Part shown: in pieces, positions 35,779 to 45,602 of the stretch
Position numbering within the stretch: position 1 is the stretch's first letter
Layout: each line of letters begins with the position of its first letter
Assembly (NCBI RefSeq): GCF_000495835.1
Contig: NZ_AWGC01000015.1
Coordinates: forward strand, 1-64,000
Source of the DNA: Asticcacaulis sp. AC402
GTDB taxonomy: Bacteria; Pseudomonadota; Alphaproteobacteria; Caulobacterales; Caulobacteraceae
Direction: 5' to 3'
Length of the DNA: 64,000 bases
The notes under the pieces: model-generated
Databases searched by the model: none
Seen by the model: the letters and a program-made list of their open reading frames with translations, nothing else
Told to the model about the DNA's origin: nothing
Program-made: the position numbers and the translations under genes

Positions 35779-36183
35779 CTTTTCCGGTCGTTTCGCTCGC
35801 AGCGCCATTTCGATCGTGATGTCCGGATCATTGAGGAACTTGCGGTAGGCGACAGAGTCCATCGGATAGATGGCGATCTTTCCGCTCGTGTTATAGTGAG
35901 CGCCGAAACCGTAGGACTTGGTCAGCGGCGAAGCGCGCATGCACGGATGGCCCTTCGAGAAGAAGGCGGCGCGATGGCCTTCTCGGTGTTCAGGCGCGAT
36001 GCGGTTGCGACGGCAATAGACTTCGAAATTGAAGCTGTCGAGATCGTATTCGTAAGGGTGTTCGCCCAGCAGGCTGTAGTGCAGCCAGGCCAAAGACGGT
36101 TCGCCGTTTTTTTCCGGCGGAACTATCCCCTGTGTCGCCTGGGTGTCATCCGCGACTGCGATGAAAGTATTGGTGATTTTCAT
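35716..36183 (-). CDS. DUF6157 family protein
   Basis: 155 residues. Family hallmarks: NTFIAVADDTQATQG at the N-terminus, LLGEHPYEYDLDSFNFEV, AAFFSKGHPCMRASPLTKSYGFGAHYN and KIAIYPMDSVAYRKF. The family is widespread, small, soluble and uncharacterised; the invariant KGHPCMRASPL suggests a functional site. The start at 36183 is chosen because the frame upstream has no similarity. The C-terminus is a variable basic tail that overlaps the end of ispE by 63 bp. Confidence 0.88.
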   Translation of the reverse strand: MKITNTFIAVADDTQATQGIVPPEKNGEPSLAWLHYSLLGEHPYEYDLDSFNFEVYCRRNRIAPEHREGHRAAFFSKGHPCMRASPLTKSYGFGAHYNTSGKIAIYPMDSVAYRKFLNDPDITIEMALRAKRPEKSAQGARLDPGSRPKGLHTVA

Positions 36184-36293
36184 AGCACTAATCCCTGATA
36201 TTTTTGAGATTTCTACACCGGGCAATGGCGGTATCTTCCGGAAGGAAACACCCGCACAGCGCAAAAATACGATAGGAATTTGTATCTTTGACG

Positions 36294-36332
36294 CCTCATG
36301 CCAAAAAGTGGCGACCACTTTTTGGCATGAGG
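36294..36332. terminator. Perfect 18-bp palindrome next to the ampG stop codon
   Basis: Arms 36294-36311 and 36315-36332 are exact complements around a 3-base loop (core CCAAAAAGTGG CGA CCACTTTTTGG). The right arm abuts the ampG stop codon, so on the minus strand the hairpin immediately follows the gene. No U-tract is present. The AAAGTG/CACTTT core recalls the A-type repeat module. Confidence 0.6.
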
Positions 36333-37652
36333 CTAGGTTGAGAATACGCCTTTTCGTCGCAGGACAAAGCACAAAATCACTGTCGGGATTGCGATGACCG
36401 CAGTGCTGATAAAGAAGGCCGAATAGGCATTGAACAAACCCAGATTGGGCGTCAACAGATCGACCAAGAGGCCGGTAAAGTTTTTCAGAGTCTTACCTAA
36501 CAGAGCCGCCACGCTGTACATCAATGCATAGTGGGTAAGGGTGTGCTCGCGCCCGGTCATCCGGGTCATGAAGGCGACCCAGGCTGTTTCGGCGATACCG
36601 TTGGAAAAATTGTCGGCGACCAAGGTGAAGGCGAAGACGCCCAGATGGCCATGGGCGACAGCCATCCACGAAAAGCAGATATTGGACACAGGGCCGATGA
36701 TGGCGCCCAGGATAAAGGCGCGCTGCAAACCGAACACGAGCAGGCAGGCCCCCCCGGCCGCGATCCCCAGCAGCGACGCCCATAACCCGACACCGGCGCG
36801 CATGGCGGCGATGGCGTCCGAATCGATGCCCGTGTCGGCATACATGGTCCCCGCCATATTGGTCAGGTAGTCAGGCAGGCGATACAGCGCCAGGGTCAGC
36901 AGGATCAGACCGGCCGTACCCCTGTGTTCATTGAAGAAGCTGATGAAGGGATCAATCACCAGTTCCTTAAGGTTGCGCACCTGAGATCTTACCTGAAGCT
37001 CGACTTCGGTACGATGGGCGAACAGGGTGGCGGTGATGCCGACAACCAGCAGACAGGCGATCGCGGTATAGGACACCGGCCAGCCGACCCGCTTCGACAA
37101 GACAAGAATCAAGGAATCGGTAATGAGGAGACCTGCCCGCCACCCATAGGCCCAGAAGGCCGGGTTTAACGCCTGGTCGGCGTCGTTCTGCGTCTGCTCA
37201 ACCCGCCAGGCATCAACGGCAATCTCCTGAGATGCCGCCGCGAACGCGAGAAAGACCATGGCGGCGATGAACACCCACAGATGTTGCGGCCCGATTACCG
37301 CCATCAGGATCAGGCCGGCGGCAACGCCCAGTTGGCTGAGCAGCATGTAGCTGCGCCTCTGGCCCAGCCAATCATAGAGAAACGGTATGCGCGCCTTGTC
37401 CATCCACGGCGCCCACAGGAATTTGAGGCCGTAGATCATGCTTACGAAGCCGACAAAACCGATAACGGTCAGCGAGATGCCGTAGCTTCTTAACCAGAAG
37501 TTCAAGGTTCCGCCCATGAGCAGGACGGGCAGGGCACAGGAAAACCCGAGACCCAGCAGGGTCCAGGTCGTTGGTTTTTTCAGCGCCGAACCGACAGAGT
37601 TCATACGGGTGCGCAGCGAGGGTTTGACATCGGCGTCGGTCATGGTCGCCAT
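36333..37652 (-). CDS. ampG: AmpG-type muropeptide permease (MFS)
   Basis: 439 residues with about 12 to 14 hydrophobic segments. The N-terminal pattern [23 protein letters not shown] then [22 protein letters not shown] and [12 protein letters not shown] is characteristic of AmpG. AmpG imports anhydromuropeptides for peptidoglycan recycling. anmK occurs 9 kb away in the same window, consistent with an operating recycling pathway. Substrate is inferred from family; related MFS importers cannot be fully excluded. GGAG precedes the ATG by about 11 bases. Confidence 0.85.
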   Translation of the reverse strand: MATMTDADVKPSLRTRMNSVGSALKKPTTWTLLGLGFSCALPVLLMGGTLNFWLRSYGISLTVIGFVGFVSMIYGLKFLWAPWMDKARIPFLYDWLGQRRSYMLLSQLGVAAGLILMAVIGPQHLWVFIAAMVFLAFAAASQEIAVDAWRVEQTQNDADQALNPAFWAYGWRAGLLITDSLILVLSKRVGWPVSYTAIACLLVVGITATLFAHRTEVELQVRSQVRNLKELVIDPFISFFNEHRGTAGLILLTLALYRLPDYLTNMAGTMYADTGIDSDAIAAMRAGVGLWASLLGIAAGGACLLVFGLQRAFILGAIIGPVSNICFSWMAVAHGHLGVFAFTLVADNFSNGIAETAWVAFMTRMTGREHTLTHYALMYSVAALLGKTLKNFTGLLVDLLTPNLGLFNAYSAFFISTAVIAIPTVILCFVLRRKGVFST

Positions 37653-37760
37653 GAAAGCCGGATTCTCCTTTTCCGGACAGCAAATTTACCGGGTTTTTGG
37701 CTTGCGGCACAGGATACGTCCCTCTATGTTCGCGCCACATTTTCAGGCGATTTCAACACC

Positions 37761-38678
37761 ATGCCAGAGACCAAAGAACCCCTTTCTTTTCAGGACCTGA
37801 TCCTGACGCTGCATCACTACTGGTCCGAACAGGGCTGCGTTATTCTCCAGCCGTACGACGTCGAGGTCGGCGCCGGTACGCTGCACCCGGCAACCGTACT
37901 GCGCGCCCTGGGTTCCAAGCCGTGGAAATGCGCCTATGTCCAGCCGTCGCGCCGTCCCGTCGACGGCCGTTACGGCGAAAACCCGAACCGCCTGCAACAC
38001 TATTACCAATACCAGGTTATCCTGAAACCCAATCCGGATAACCTGCAGGACCTGTATCTTGGGTCGCTGATGGCGATCGGGCTGGATGTTAACCTGCACG
38101 ACATCCGTTTTGTCGAGGACGACTGGGAAAACCCGACCGTCGGGGCCTGGGGTCTGGGCTGGGAGGTGTGGTGCGACGGCATGGAAGTCACCCAGTACAC
38201 CTACTTCCAGGGTGTCGGCGGCATCGAAGTCGATGTCGTGTCGGGTGAACTGACCTACGGGCTGGAACGCCTGTGCATGTATCTGCAGAACGTTGACAAT
38301 GTTTACGACCTGAAGTTCAACAAGGCCGGCGTCACCTACGGCGAAGTTTTCCGTGAGCAGGAGCGCCAGTTCTCGGCCTTCAATTTCGAGGCGTCGGACG
38401 TTGCCACCTTAAAGCGCCAGTTTGAAGACATGGAAAGCAATGTGACGCGTATTCTCAACACGCCGAACAGCCTGGGCTATCCCCTGGTCCTGCCGGCCTA
38501 TGACCATGTGCTGAAGGCGTCGCACCTGTTCAACCTGATGGACGCCCGCGGCGCCATCGCCGTCGCCGAGCGGCAATCCTACATCGGCCGCATTCGGGAT
38601 CTGTGTAAGGCCTGCGCGCAGGAATGGGCGCGCCAGGAAGAGGCCGGCGTTGCGCAACGCGTGAGGGGAGTCGCCTGA
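37761..38678 (+). CDS. glyQ: Glycyl-tRNA synthetase alpha subunit
   Basis: 305 residues. Class II catalytic subunit of the alpha2beta2 bacterial GlyRS. Motifs: [57 protein letters not shown] and [16 protein letters not shown]. The stop overlaps the glyS start by one base (TGATG), giving coupled translation of the two subunits. Confidence 0.98.
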   Translation: MPETKEPLSFQDLILTLHHYWSEQGCVILQPYDVEVGAGTLHPATVLRALGSKPWKCAYVQPSRRPVDGRYGENPNRLQHYYQYQVILKPNPDNLQDLYLGSLMAIGLDVNLHDIRFVEDDWENPTVGAWGLGWEVWCDGMEVTQYTYFQGVGGIEVDVVSGELTYGLERLCMYLQNVDNVYDLKFNKAGVTYGEVFREQERQFSAFNFEASDVATLKRQFEDMESNVTRILNTPNSLGYPLVLPAYDHVLKASHLFNLMDARGAIAVAERQSYIGRIRDLCKACAQEWARQEEAGVAQRVRGVA

Positions 38679-40726
38679 TGCCCCAACTTCTCATCGAACT
38701 CTTTTCCGAAGAAATTCCGGCCCGGATGCAACCGGGCGCGGCGCGCGATTTCGAGCGCCTGTTCGGCGCCAGGCTGACCGCCTCGGGCCTGACGTCGGAG
38801 TCGATCAAGGCCTATGTCGGGCCGCGTCGTTTAGCCTTGGTGGTTGAGGGCCTGCCGGTCGAACAGGCCGCCGTCACCGAAGAAGTCAAGGGCCCCAAGG
38901 ATGGGGCACCGGAACAGGCCATGGCGGGCTTCCTGCGCAAGGTCGGCCTGAGCCAGGATCAACTGGTCCTTGAAAACGGCGTGTGGATGGCGCGGATCGA
39001 AAAACCCGGCCGCCGCACCATCGACGCCTTGCCTGACATGCTGCGCGAGGTCATCCTGGCCTTCCCTTGGCCGAAGTCGATGCGGTCGGGTACCAGCAAC
39101 TTCCGCTGGGTGCGGCCTTTGAAGCGCATCCTGTTCCTGTTCGACGGCCAGATCGTTCCGTTCGAACTGGAAGGCCTCACGGCGGCCAACCTGACCGAAG
39201 GCCACCGCTTTCTCGGTTCTGGTAAGGCGCTCACTGTCAGCGATTTTTCCAGCTATCAGAAGGCCCTGGCGGAGAATTCTGTCATCCTGGACCATGCCGA
39301 GCGTCAGGCCTTTATCCTGAAAGAAGCCAAGGCGATCTGCGAAGACGCCGGCTGCGAACTGATCGAGGACCAGGGCCTTCTGGAAGAAGTGGCGGGGCTA
39401 AACGAGTTCCCGATGCCGATCCTTGGCGACATGGACCCGCAATTTCTGGCCCTGCCGCCGGAGGTCATCCGGACCTCGATGCGAACGCACCAGAAGTATT
39501 TCGCTGTGCGCAACACGGCGACCGGCAAGATGGCACCGCACTTCGTCATCGTCGCCAATATCCGCGCCAGCGACGGCGGCGCGGAGATCAAACGCGGCAA
39601 TGCCAAGGTGCTGTCGGCGCGTCTGTCAGACGGCGTCTTCTTCTGGAATGAAGACAACAAAACCGGCAATTTCGACCTCTGGTTGCAGCGGCTGAAAGGT
39701 ACCACCTTCCACGTTAAGCTGGGCACCATGGCCCAGCGGGTTGAGCGCATTTCGGCTCTGGCCGCGCACATCGCCGGTCATATCGGCGCCGATATCGAGA
39801 CCGCGCGTGAGGCCGCGCGCCTGGCCAAGGCCGACCTGGCCTCCAAGATGGTTGGGGAGTTCCCTGAACTTCAAGGGGTTATGGGCGGCTATTACGCGGA
39901 CGCTTTAAAACTGAAGCCGGAAATCGCCGACGCCATCCGCGAGCACTACAAGCCGCAGGGGCCGTCGGATTCGGTTCCGACGGGCAAGGTCAGCGCGGCG
40001 GTTGCTCTCGCCGACAAGATCGATACCCTGGTCGGCTTTTTCGCCGTTGGTGAAAAGCCGACGGGTTCGAAAGACCCCTATGCCCTGCGCCGTTCGGCCC
40101 TCGGCATCCTGCGCATTATTCGTGAGCAGAGCATGTCTCTGCCGCTGGGTGAACTGGTCAATGCCTGGTACTCCAGCCGGGGGGAGTTGCCTGTCGAGGT
40201 ACAGGCGGTCGAAACGGTCGGTACGGAAATTCTTGCCTTTTTTGCCGAACGCCTGAAGGTGCAACTGCGCGACGAAGGCCGCCGTTACGATGTCCTGGAA
40301 GCGACCTTCGGCAGCGATGACGTTGTCAACACCCTATCCCGTATCGAGGCGGTAGAAGCGGTTGCCGCCACACCGGAGGGCGAAGATCTTCTGACCCTGC
40401 ATAAGCGTGCTGCCAATATCCTGGCCGCCAGCAAGACAGAACTGCCGCATGCGACGCCGCGGAGTTACGACGGCATAGATCCGCTGGAAAAGACCCTGCT
40501 GGAGGCGCTCGAAAAGGCACGTCCCATGGTCCAATCTCACATTTCGGAAGAAAATTACGCCGGAGCCTTGAAATCAATTGCTGCATTGCGGCAAAAGGTT
40601 GATATCTTCCTCGACGGAGTGCTGGTCAATGCGGATGACGAAGACGTCAAAGCCAACCGCCTGGCCATACTGCGCGGGGTATGCGAACTGTCGGCGCCGA
40701 TCGCGGATCTGAGCAAAATCGCCTGA
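38678..40726 (+). CDS. glyS: Glycyl-tRNA synthetase beta subunit
   Basis: 682 residues. The tRNA-binding beta subunit. Signatures: PQLLIELFSEEIPARMQ at the N-terminus, FPWPKSMRSG, ALPPEVIRTSMRTHQKYF, GEFPELQGVMGGYYA and DKIDTLVGFFAVGEKPTGSKDPYALRR-type sequence (positions about 450-475). An HD-like central domain and C-terminal anticodon-binding helices follow. Start at 38678, immediately coupled to glyQ. Confidence 0.97.
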   Translation: MPQLLIELFSEEIPARMQPGAARDFERLFGARLTASGLTSESIKAYVGPRRLALVVEGLPVEQAAVTEEVKGPKDGAPEQAMAGFLRKVGLSQDQLVLENGVWMARIEKPGRRTIDALPDMLREVILAFPWPKSMRSGTSNFRWVRPLKRILFLFDGQIVPFELEGLTAANLTEGHRFLGSGKALTVSDFSSYQKALAENSVILDHAERQAFILKEAKAICEDAGCELIEDQGLLEEVAGLNEFPMPILGDMDPQFLALPPEVIRTSMRTHQKYFAVRNTATGKMAPHFVIVANIRASDGGAEIKRGNAKVLSARLSDGVFFWNEDNKTGNFDLWLQRLKGTTFHVKLGTMAQRVERISALAAHIAGHIGADIETAREAARLAKADLASKMVGEFPELQGVMGGYYADALKLKPEIADAIREHYKPQGPSDSVPTGKVSAAVALADKIDTLVGFFAVGEKPTGSKDPYALRRSALGILRIIREQSMSLPLGELVNAWYSSRGELPVEVQAVETVGTEILAFFAERLKVQLRDEGRRYDVLEATFGSDDVVNTLSRIEAVEAVAATPEGEDLLTLHKRAANILAASKTELPHATPRSYDGIDPLEKTLLEALEKARPMVQSHISEENYAGALKSIAALRQKVDIFLDGVLVNADDEDVKANRLAILRGVCELSAPIADLSKIA

Positions 40727-40823
40727 CGCGGCGGAACGGCAAAAAGTAAGATGAACCAAGAGGTTCCCAAGAAACGTTATTGCGTGCCTGAAACAAAAAA
40801 TAAACATGAAGAGGGAAAGTTTC

Positions 40824-43493
40824 ATGTCTAAACACTGGGTCTATGCTTTTAAAGCGGGTCAAGCCGATGGCGATGCCTCGATGAAGGCGCTTCTGGGCGG
40901 CAAGGGGGCCAATCTGGCCGAGATGTCGTCTTTGAACCTGCCGGTTCCGGCCGGGTTCACCATCACTACCGAAGCCTGCGTCCACTATTACCAGAACAAT
41001 TCCGAGCTGCCTGCCGGTCTGGTCGAGGAGGTCGAGGCCAATCTCGCCCATCTCGAGAAAAACACCGGCAAGGGCTTCGGCGATGTCGTCAACCCGCTGC
41101 TGGTTAGTGTGCGCTCAGGCGCACGCGCGTCGATGCCGGGCATGATGGATACGGTCCTGAACCTGGGCCTCAACGATGCCACCGTTGATGGCCTGACCTC
41201 TCTGACCGGCGACCGCCGCTTCGCGCTGGATTGTTACCGCCGCTTCATCACCATGTACTCCAACGTCGTCCTGGGTGTGAACCATCACAGCTTTGAGGAC
41301 ATTCTGGACGATCACAAGGATCGCCTGGGCATCACCATCGATACCGACATCACCGCCAAGGATTGGGAACGCATCATCGCCGACTACAAGGCCATGGTGA
41401 AGTCCGAACTGGGCCGCGACTTTCCGCAGGACCCAAAGGATCAACTGTGGGGTGCCATCAAGGCCGTCTTCGGGTCGTGGATGAACGAGCGCGCTAAGTT
41501 CTACCGCAAGATGCACGACATTCCCGAGGATTGGGGCACGGCCGTCAACATACAGTCGATGGTCTTCGGCAATATGGGCAATACCTCGGCCACCGGCGTC
41601 GCCTTTACACGCAACCCGTCAACCGGCGACAGCGACCTGTACGGCGAATTCCTGCTCAATGCCCAGGGTGAAGACGTCGTCGCCGGCATCCGCACGCCCC
41701 AGGCCCTGACCAAGAAGGCCCGCGAGGACATGGGCGAGCGCTCGCCGTCGATGGAAGAATCGCTGCCGGAAGTGTTCGCCCAGTTCAAAACCACTGTCGA
41801 TACGCTGGAAAACCACTATCGCGATGTCCAGGACGTCGAGTTCACGGTCGAGCAGGGCAAGCTGTACATGCTGCAGACCCGCAACGCCAAGCGGACATCG
41901 AAGGCAGCGCTGAAAATTGCCGTCGACATGGCCAAAGAAGGCCTGATCACGCCGCAGGAAGCGCTGATGCGGATCGATCCGGGCACGCTGGATCAACTTT
42001 TGCACCCGATGCTGGACCCCAAGGCCGACAAGATTGTCATCGCCAAGGGCCTGCCGGCGTCGCCGGGCGCGGCGTCCGGCAAGATCGTCTTCACCGCCGA
42101 GGACGCCGTGCGCTTTGCCGCTGGCGGCGAGGACGTCATCCTGGTCCGCGACGAAACCAGCCCCGAAGACATCAAGGGCATGTACGCCGCCAAGGCCATT
42201 GTCACCGCGCGGGGCGGCATGACATCGCACGCCGCCGTCGTCGCTCGCGGTATGGGCCGGCCGTGCGTTTCCGGCGCCGGTGAAATGCAGATTTATGCCG
42301 AGCGTGGCGAATTCGCCTCGCGCGGCCAGACCTACCGCCATGGTGAGGTCATCACCCTGGACGGGTCGACAGGTGAAATCATGAAGGGCGCGATCCGCAT
42401 GATCGAGCCGGAATTCTCCGAGGACTTCCACCAGATCATGGCGTGGGCGGATGACTACAAGGTGCTCGACGTCCGGGCCAATGCTGAAACGCCAGCGGAT
42501 GCCCGCACGGCGCTGGGCTTTGGCGCCAAGGGCATCGGCCTGTGTCGCACCGAGCATATGTTCTTCGACGAAGACCGGATCGCGGCCGTGCGTGAAATGA
42601 TCCTGGCCGACGACGAGGCTGGCCGCCGCAAGGCTCTGGCCAAGATCGAACCGATGCAGCAAAAGGACTTCACCGAACTGTTCCGGATCATGGACGGCCT
42701 GCCGGTGACCATCCGCCTGCTGGATCCGCCGCTGCACGAATTTCTGCCGCATACCGAGGAAGACGTTGCCCAGGTGGCGGAAATGTCGGGCGTCGGCGCC
42801 GACAAGCTGTACAAGCGCACGAAGGAACTATCCGAAACCAACCCGATGTTGGGCTGGCGCGGCTGCCGTCTCGGCATTACCTTCCCCGAAATCTACGAAA
42901 GCCAGCTGAAGGCGCTGTTCAATGCGGCGGTGGAGGTCCAGGAAGGCGGAGGCAATCCGCTGCCAGAGATCATGCACCCGCTGGTCGCCACCCAGGAAGA
43001 AATGGCCAAGCTGTCGGCCCTGACCCACGAGGTGGCACATGCCGTCTTCGAGGCACGCGGCAAGACTGTTGCCTACAAGGTCGGCACAATGATCGAACTG
43101 CCGCGCGCCGCCCTGATGGCCAACCGGTTGGCCGAAACAGCGGAGTTCTTCTCCTTCGGCACCAACGACCTGACCCAGACGACCTATGGTATTTCGCGCG
43201 ATGACTCAGGCCGCTTCCTTAACCCCTATATCGAAAAGGGGATTTTTGCCAAGGATCCGTTCGTCAGCCTGGACCAGGAGGGCGTCGGCGCTCTGATCGA
43301 GATGGCGGTTGCCAGGGGCAAGGCGACGCGTCCCGACATTAAGCTGGGCCTGTGCGGTGAGCATGGCGGCGATCCGGCCTCCATAGCCTTTTGCCACAAG
43401 GTCGGACTTGCCTATGTGTCGTGCTCGCCCTATCGCGTTCCGGTGGCGCGTCTGGCGGCGGCGCAAGCGGCGATTGCCGCCGACAGTCAATGA
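40824..43493 (+). CDS. ppdK: Pyruvate, phosphate dikinase
   Basis: 889 residues, standard for bacterial PPDK. It interconverts pyruvate, ATP and Pi with PEP, AMP and PPi. The N-terminal ATP-grasp domain has LLGGKGANLAEMSSL and SVRSGARASMPGMMDT. The central phosphohistidine domain has GGMTSHAAVVARGMGRPCVSG with the catalytic His. The C-terminal PEP/pyruvate barrel has GIGLCRTEHMFF, FFSFGTNDLTQTTYG and GLCGEHGGDP. The start at 40824 is chosen because GAGGGAAAG lies just upstream; another ATG 18 bases earlier is possible. A GC-rich terminator hairpin follows. Confidence 0.97.
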   Translation: MSKHWVYAFKAGQADGDASMKALLGGKGANLAEMSSLNLPVPAGFTITTEACVHYYQNNSELPAGLVEEVEANLAHLEKNTGKGFGDVVNPLLVSVRSGARASMPGMMDTVLNLGLNDATVDGLTSLTGDRRFALDCYRRFITMYSNVVLGVNHHSFEDILDDHKDRLGITIDTDITAKDWERIIADYKAMVKSELGRDFPQDPKDQLWGAIKAVFGSWMNERAKFYRKMHDIPEDWGTAVNIQSMVFGNMGNTSATGVAFTRNPSTGDSDLYGEFLLNAQGEDVVAGIRTPQALTKKAREDMGERSPSMEESLPEVFAQFKTTVDTLENHYRDVQDVEFTVEQGKLYMLQTRNAKRTSKAALKIAVDMAKEGLITPQEALMRIDPGTLDQLLHPMLDPKADKIVIAKGLPASPGAASGKIVFTAEDAVRFAAGGEDVILVRDETSPEDIKGMYAAKAIVTARGGMTSHAAVVARGMGRPCVSGAGEMQIYAERGEFASRGQTYRHGEVITLDGSTGEIMKGAIRMIEPEFSEDFHQIMAWADDYKVLDVRANAETPADARTALGFGAKGIGLCRTEHMFFDEDRIAAVREMILADDEAGRRKALAKIEPMQQKDFTELFRIMDGLPVTIRLLDPPLHEFLPHTEEDVAQVAEMSGVGADKLYKRTKELSETNPMLGWRGCRLGITFPEIYESQLKALFNAAVEVQEGGGNPLPEIMHPLVATQEEMAKLSALTHEVAHAVFEARGKTVAYKVGTMIELPRAALMANRLAETAEFFSFGTNDLTQTTYGISRDDSGRFLNPYIEKGIFAKDPFVSLDQEGVGALIEMAVARGKATRPDIKLGLCGEHGGDPASIAFCHKVGLAYVSCSPYRVPVARLAAAQAAIAADSQ

Positions 43494-43499
43494 ATCAAG

Positions 43500-43532
43500 C
43501 GGCCGGGCGGGTAATTGCGCCACACCCGGCCG
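43500..43532 (+). terminator. Terminator hairpin after ppdK
   Basis: CGGCCGGG and CCCGGCCG arms around a loop of about 17 bases, ending about 10 bases before an AATTTTG stretch, lie six bases after the ppdK stop. Confidence 0.65.
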
Positions 43533-43632
43533 TCTCGATCAATTTTGTCCCTCACGGGTTGTTTTGGCTGGTTGCCGAGGCCGGTCAAACGCGATAACCT
43601 TTAGTTAACAAAACAAAGCGTGGGGTGTTTGC

Positions 43633-44448
43633 ATGAAAGCCGGGGCCGTATGGTTCGTAGGTCTGACCGGACTGGTTGCGCTGGGCGCTGTCGGTCTGTA
43701 CAAAACCTTGCCGGGCGTCGAAAGCGACGTCCGCGCCAGCGTTGTCAAGGCTTTGGCCGACAACGGTTTCAGCGATGTCCGCGCCGAGGTTTCGGGCCAG
43801 ACGGTGACCTTAAGCGTCGGCGATACCGTAGCCGATCCGGCCGCACATCTGGCACACGCCAAGGCCATCGTCACCAAATTGGACGGAAAGGTCTCAGACG
43901 TGCGCTTCCTGTCGATGCCGCAGGCCGCTCCGGTTCAGATTGCCGCGCCAAATCCGTCGTCACTGGTCCAGACGCCGGCCGAGGTGATAAAGGGCGAGAA
44001 AGCCACGACCATCGTTGCCAGTAATAGCCTCCCGCCGGTCGCGGGCGATTCAGCACGCGACGCCGCCATTGAGGTCGCCCGCACCTGCGACGACCGAATT
44101 TCGTCCGCTATGGGGTCGCGCAAGCTGAACTATCGCTTCGGCACCTACGAACTGACCGCCGAAAGCGAGCCTCTGCTGGACGATATTGCCAAGGTCGTGG
44201 TCGACTGCCCGGCCGACGTCAAGCTGATCGTCGCCGGCTATACCGATACGACGGGTGATGCCAAGGCTAATCAGTTGATCTCGCAGGCGCGCGCTCAGGC
44301 CGCCGCCGATGGCCTGGTCAAACGCGGTGTTGCCGCCAATCGTATTTCGGTGCAGGGCCTGGGGGGCACCTCGCCTGTTGCCGACAATTCCACGCCCGAA
44401 GGGCGCGCCGCCAACCGCCGTATCGTCGTTCGCGCCACTGCCGGTTAA
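43633..44448 (+). CDS. OmpA-family protein with an N-terminal BON-like domain
   Basis: 271 residues. An N-terminal hydrophobic segment (about 5-24, AVWFVGLTGLVALGAVGLY) anchors or exports the protein. Residues 30-95 resemble a BON domain (VKALADNGFSDVRAEVSGQTV). A Pro/Ala linker is followed by the C-terminal OmpA peptidoglycan-binding domain (about 155-271): LLDDIAKVVVDCPADVKLIVAGYTDTTG and SVQGLGGTSPVADNSTPEGRAANRR, given here as separate consecutive stretches. Two further small genes follow closely on the same strand. Confidence 0.88.
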   Translation: MKAGAVWFVGLTGLVALGAVGLYKTLPGVESDVRASVVKALADNGFSDVRAEVSGQTVTLSVGDTVADPAAHLAHAKAIVTKLDGKVSDVRFLSMPQAAPVQIAAPNPSSLVQTPAEVIKGEKATTIVASNSLPPVAGDSARDAAIEVARTCDDRISSAMGSRKLNYRFGTYELTAESEPLLDDIAKVVVDCPADVKLIVAGYTDTTGDAKANQLISQARAQAAADGLVKRGVAANRISVQGLGGTSPVADNSTPEGRAANRRIVVRATAG

Positions 44449-44458
44449 GGGGAGCAAA

Positions 44459-44551
44459 ATGCTGCATCTGTTGTTCGAATTGCGTTTCCTGTTGCTGGGC
44501 GTCGCCTTCCTGGGCCTCGCCACCGGCTTTATCGCACGCAAGGTGGGTTGA
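44459..44551 (+). CDS. 30-residue single-pass membrane peptide
   Basis: MLHLLFELRFLLLGVAFLGL then ATGFIARKVG: essentially one hydrophobic helix with a basic C-terminus. A strong Shine-Dalgarno (AAGGGGAG) sits three bases before the ATG. It lies ten bases after the OmpA-BON gene, and its stop is followed one base later by the next ATG. This spacing supports a genuine small gene in a three-gene operon. Function is unknown. Confidence 0.65.
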   Translation: MLHLLFELRFLLLGVAFLGLATGFIARKVG

Positions 44552-44552
44552 T

Positions 44553-45224
44553 ATGCCGTCGCTTGTCCTTCAGTCCGTTCTGCTCCTTGTCGGCGTCTTC
44601 GCAGTTTTTTCTGTTGTCGGCTGGCTGATGGCCGGCAAGCGCAAGGCGAGGCAGATCCGCCCCTACGAAGTTGTTGACTGGTCAGTGCCTGAAGCCGTCG
44701 AACAGCCGGCGCCCTTCCGCCCACAGCCGGTGGCCTATCTCGACGCCGCCGCCGAGGCCTTTACCTCCGGCGTCGTCAAGGCACCAGAGCCCGATCGCTC
44801 GCCCTATATGCCGATCAATCCGTTGCCGCAGCCGTTGGCGCCGAATGCCGCGGTCCAGAATTTTGGCGCTCAGTATCTGGGTTCTCTACACCAGATTGAC
44901 GATTTCGGTGCCGTGCGCCGGGTTTCCAGCCTGGCTGCCATGACGCCGGAAAGCGTCGAAGCCGCAGTTCAGCAGGCCGGTTCCGGTTTGGAGCCCGTGC
45001 GACTGGTGGTGCCGCAAGGACCTGTGGACGACCTGACGGTGATTTCCGGCATTACGGCGGATCAGCAACAGCAGCTTAATGCCCTGGGTATCTTCCATTT
45101 CTGGCAGATCGCCGGTTGGTCGCCGGAGCACGTCGCCTGGGTGGCCAGCCGACTGCCCACCTCGCGCCGGATTGCCCGTGAAAACTGGATGTCCCAGGCA
45201 GCCCGTCTGGCGCGGCTGCATTAA
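44553..45224 (+). CDS. Membrane-anchored helix-hairpin-helix protein
   Basis: 223 residues. N-terminal transmembrane helix (about 6-27, LQSVLLLVGVFAVFSVVGWLM) followed by basic GKRKARQ, a Pro/Ala-rich linker, and a C-terminal segment of about 65 residues (DDLTVISGITADQQQQLNALG, IFHFWQIAGWSPEHVAWVASRL, ENWMSQAARLARL). This C-terminal part matches the helix-hairpin-helix unit of a common proteobacterial family often annotated as a predicted 5' DNA nuclease. Nuclease activity is not established. It is the last gene of the OmpA-BON operon. Confidence 0.8.
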   Translation: MPSLVLQSVLLLVGVFAVFSVVGWLMAGKRKARQIRPYEVVDWSVPEAVEQPAPFRPQPVAYLDAAAEAFTSGVVKAPEPDRSPYMPINPLPQPLAPNAAVQNFGAQYLGSLHQIDDFGAVRRVSSLAAMTPESVEAAVQQAGSGLEPVRLVVPQGPVDDLTVISGITADQQQQLNALGIFHFWQIAGWSPEHVAWVASRLPTSRRIARENWMSQAARLARLH

Positions 45225-45225
45225 G

Positions 45226-45315
45226 CGCAAGCCGATAAAGTGTGCAGCACTTTTCGGAAAAATTGCGCGACAAAACTAAAACGGAAAGCGGGCTTTTGAT
45301 TCCATAAAAAGCCCG
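45226..45315. repeat. Composite palindromic repeat, copy 5 (A-B arrangement)
   Basis: A hairpin GCGCAAGCCGATAAAGTG TGCAG CACTTTTCGGAAAAATTGCGC (split across its loop), linker GACAAAACTAAAAC, B hairpin AAGCGGGCTTTTGA with AAAAAGCCCG. It starts immediately after the stop of the helix-hairpin-helix gene. Confidence 0.8.
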
Positions 45316-45366
45316 TGTTTGTCGGTGTAATACCAAGCCACCTTGACTTTGACATTCTTTCCGCAA

Positions 45367-45550
45367 GGGGACCCCTCCGTCTCGACGCGCTACGATCTTC
45401 GATCTCCGCTTGCTCGCCACCTCCCCATCGAAGGGATGGGGAGGAGAAAAAGAATATGTTCAATGGTTTCTTCTCCTCCCCATTTCAAATGGGGAGGTGC
45501 CGAGCAAGCGAGCCCAAAGGGCGAAGCGCGTCGAGGCGGAGGGGTCTCCC
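45367..45550. repeat. Nested long inverted repeat (cruciform-type), copy 2
   Basis: Outer arms GGGGACCCCTCCGTCTCGAC / GTCGAGGCGGAGGGGTCTCC and inner arms CGCTTGCTCG.CACCTCCCC / GGGGAGGTGCCGAGCAAGCG give a large nested dyad, with each inner arm holding a further CTCCCCAT...ATGGGGAG hairpin. The region 45225-45602 has no coding gene. The layout parallels the element at 13265-13474. Confidence 0.75.
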
Positions 45551-45602
45551 TACTGTCGATGTGTCAATCTTTTCGTTGATAGGTATAAACTCCGGAGAAC
45601 GA

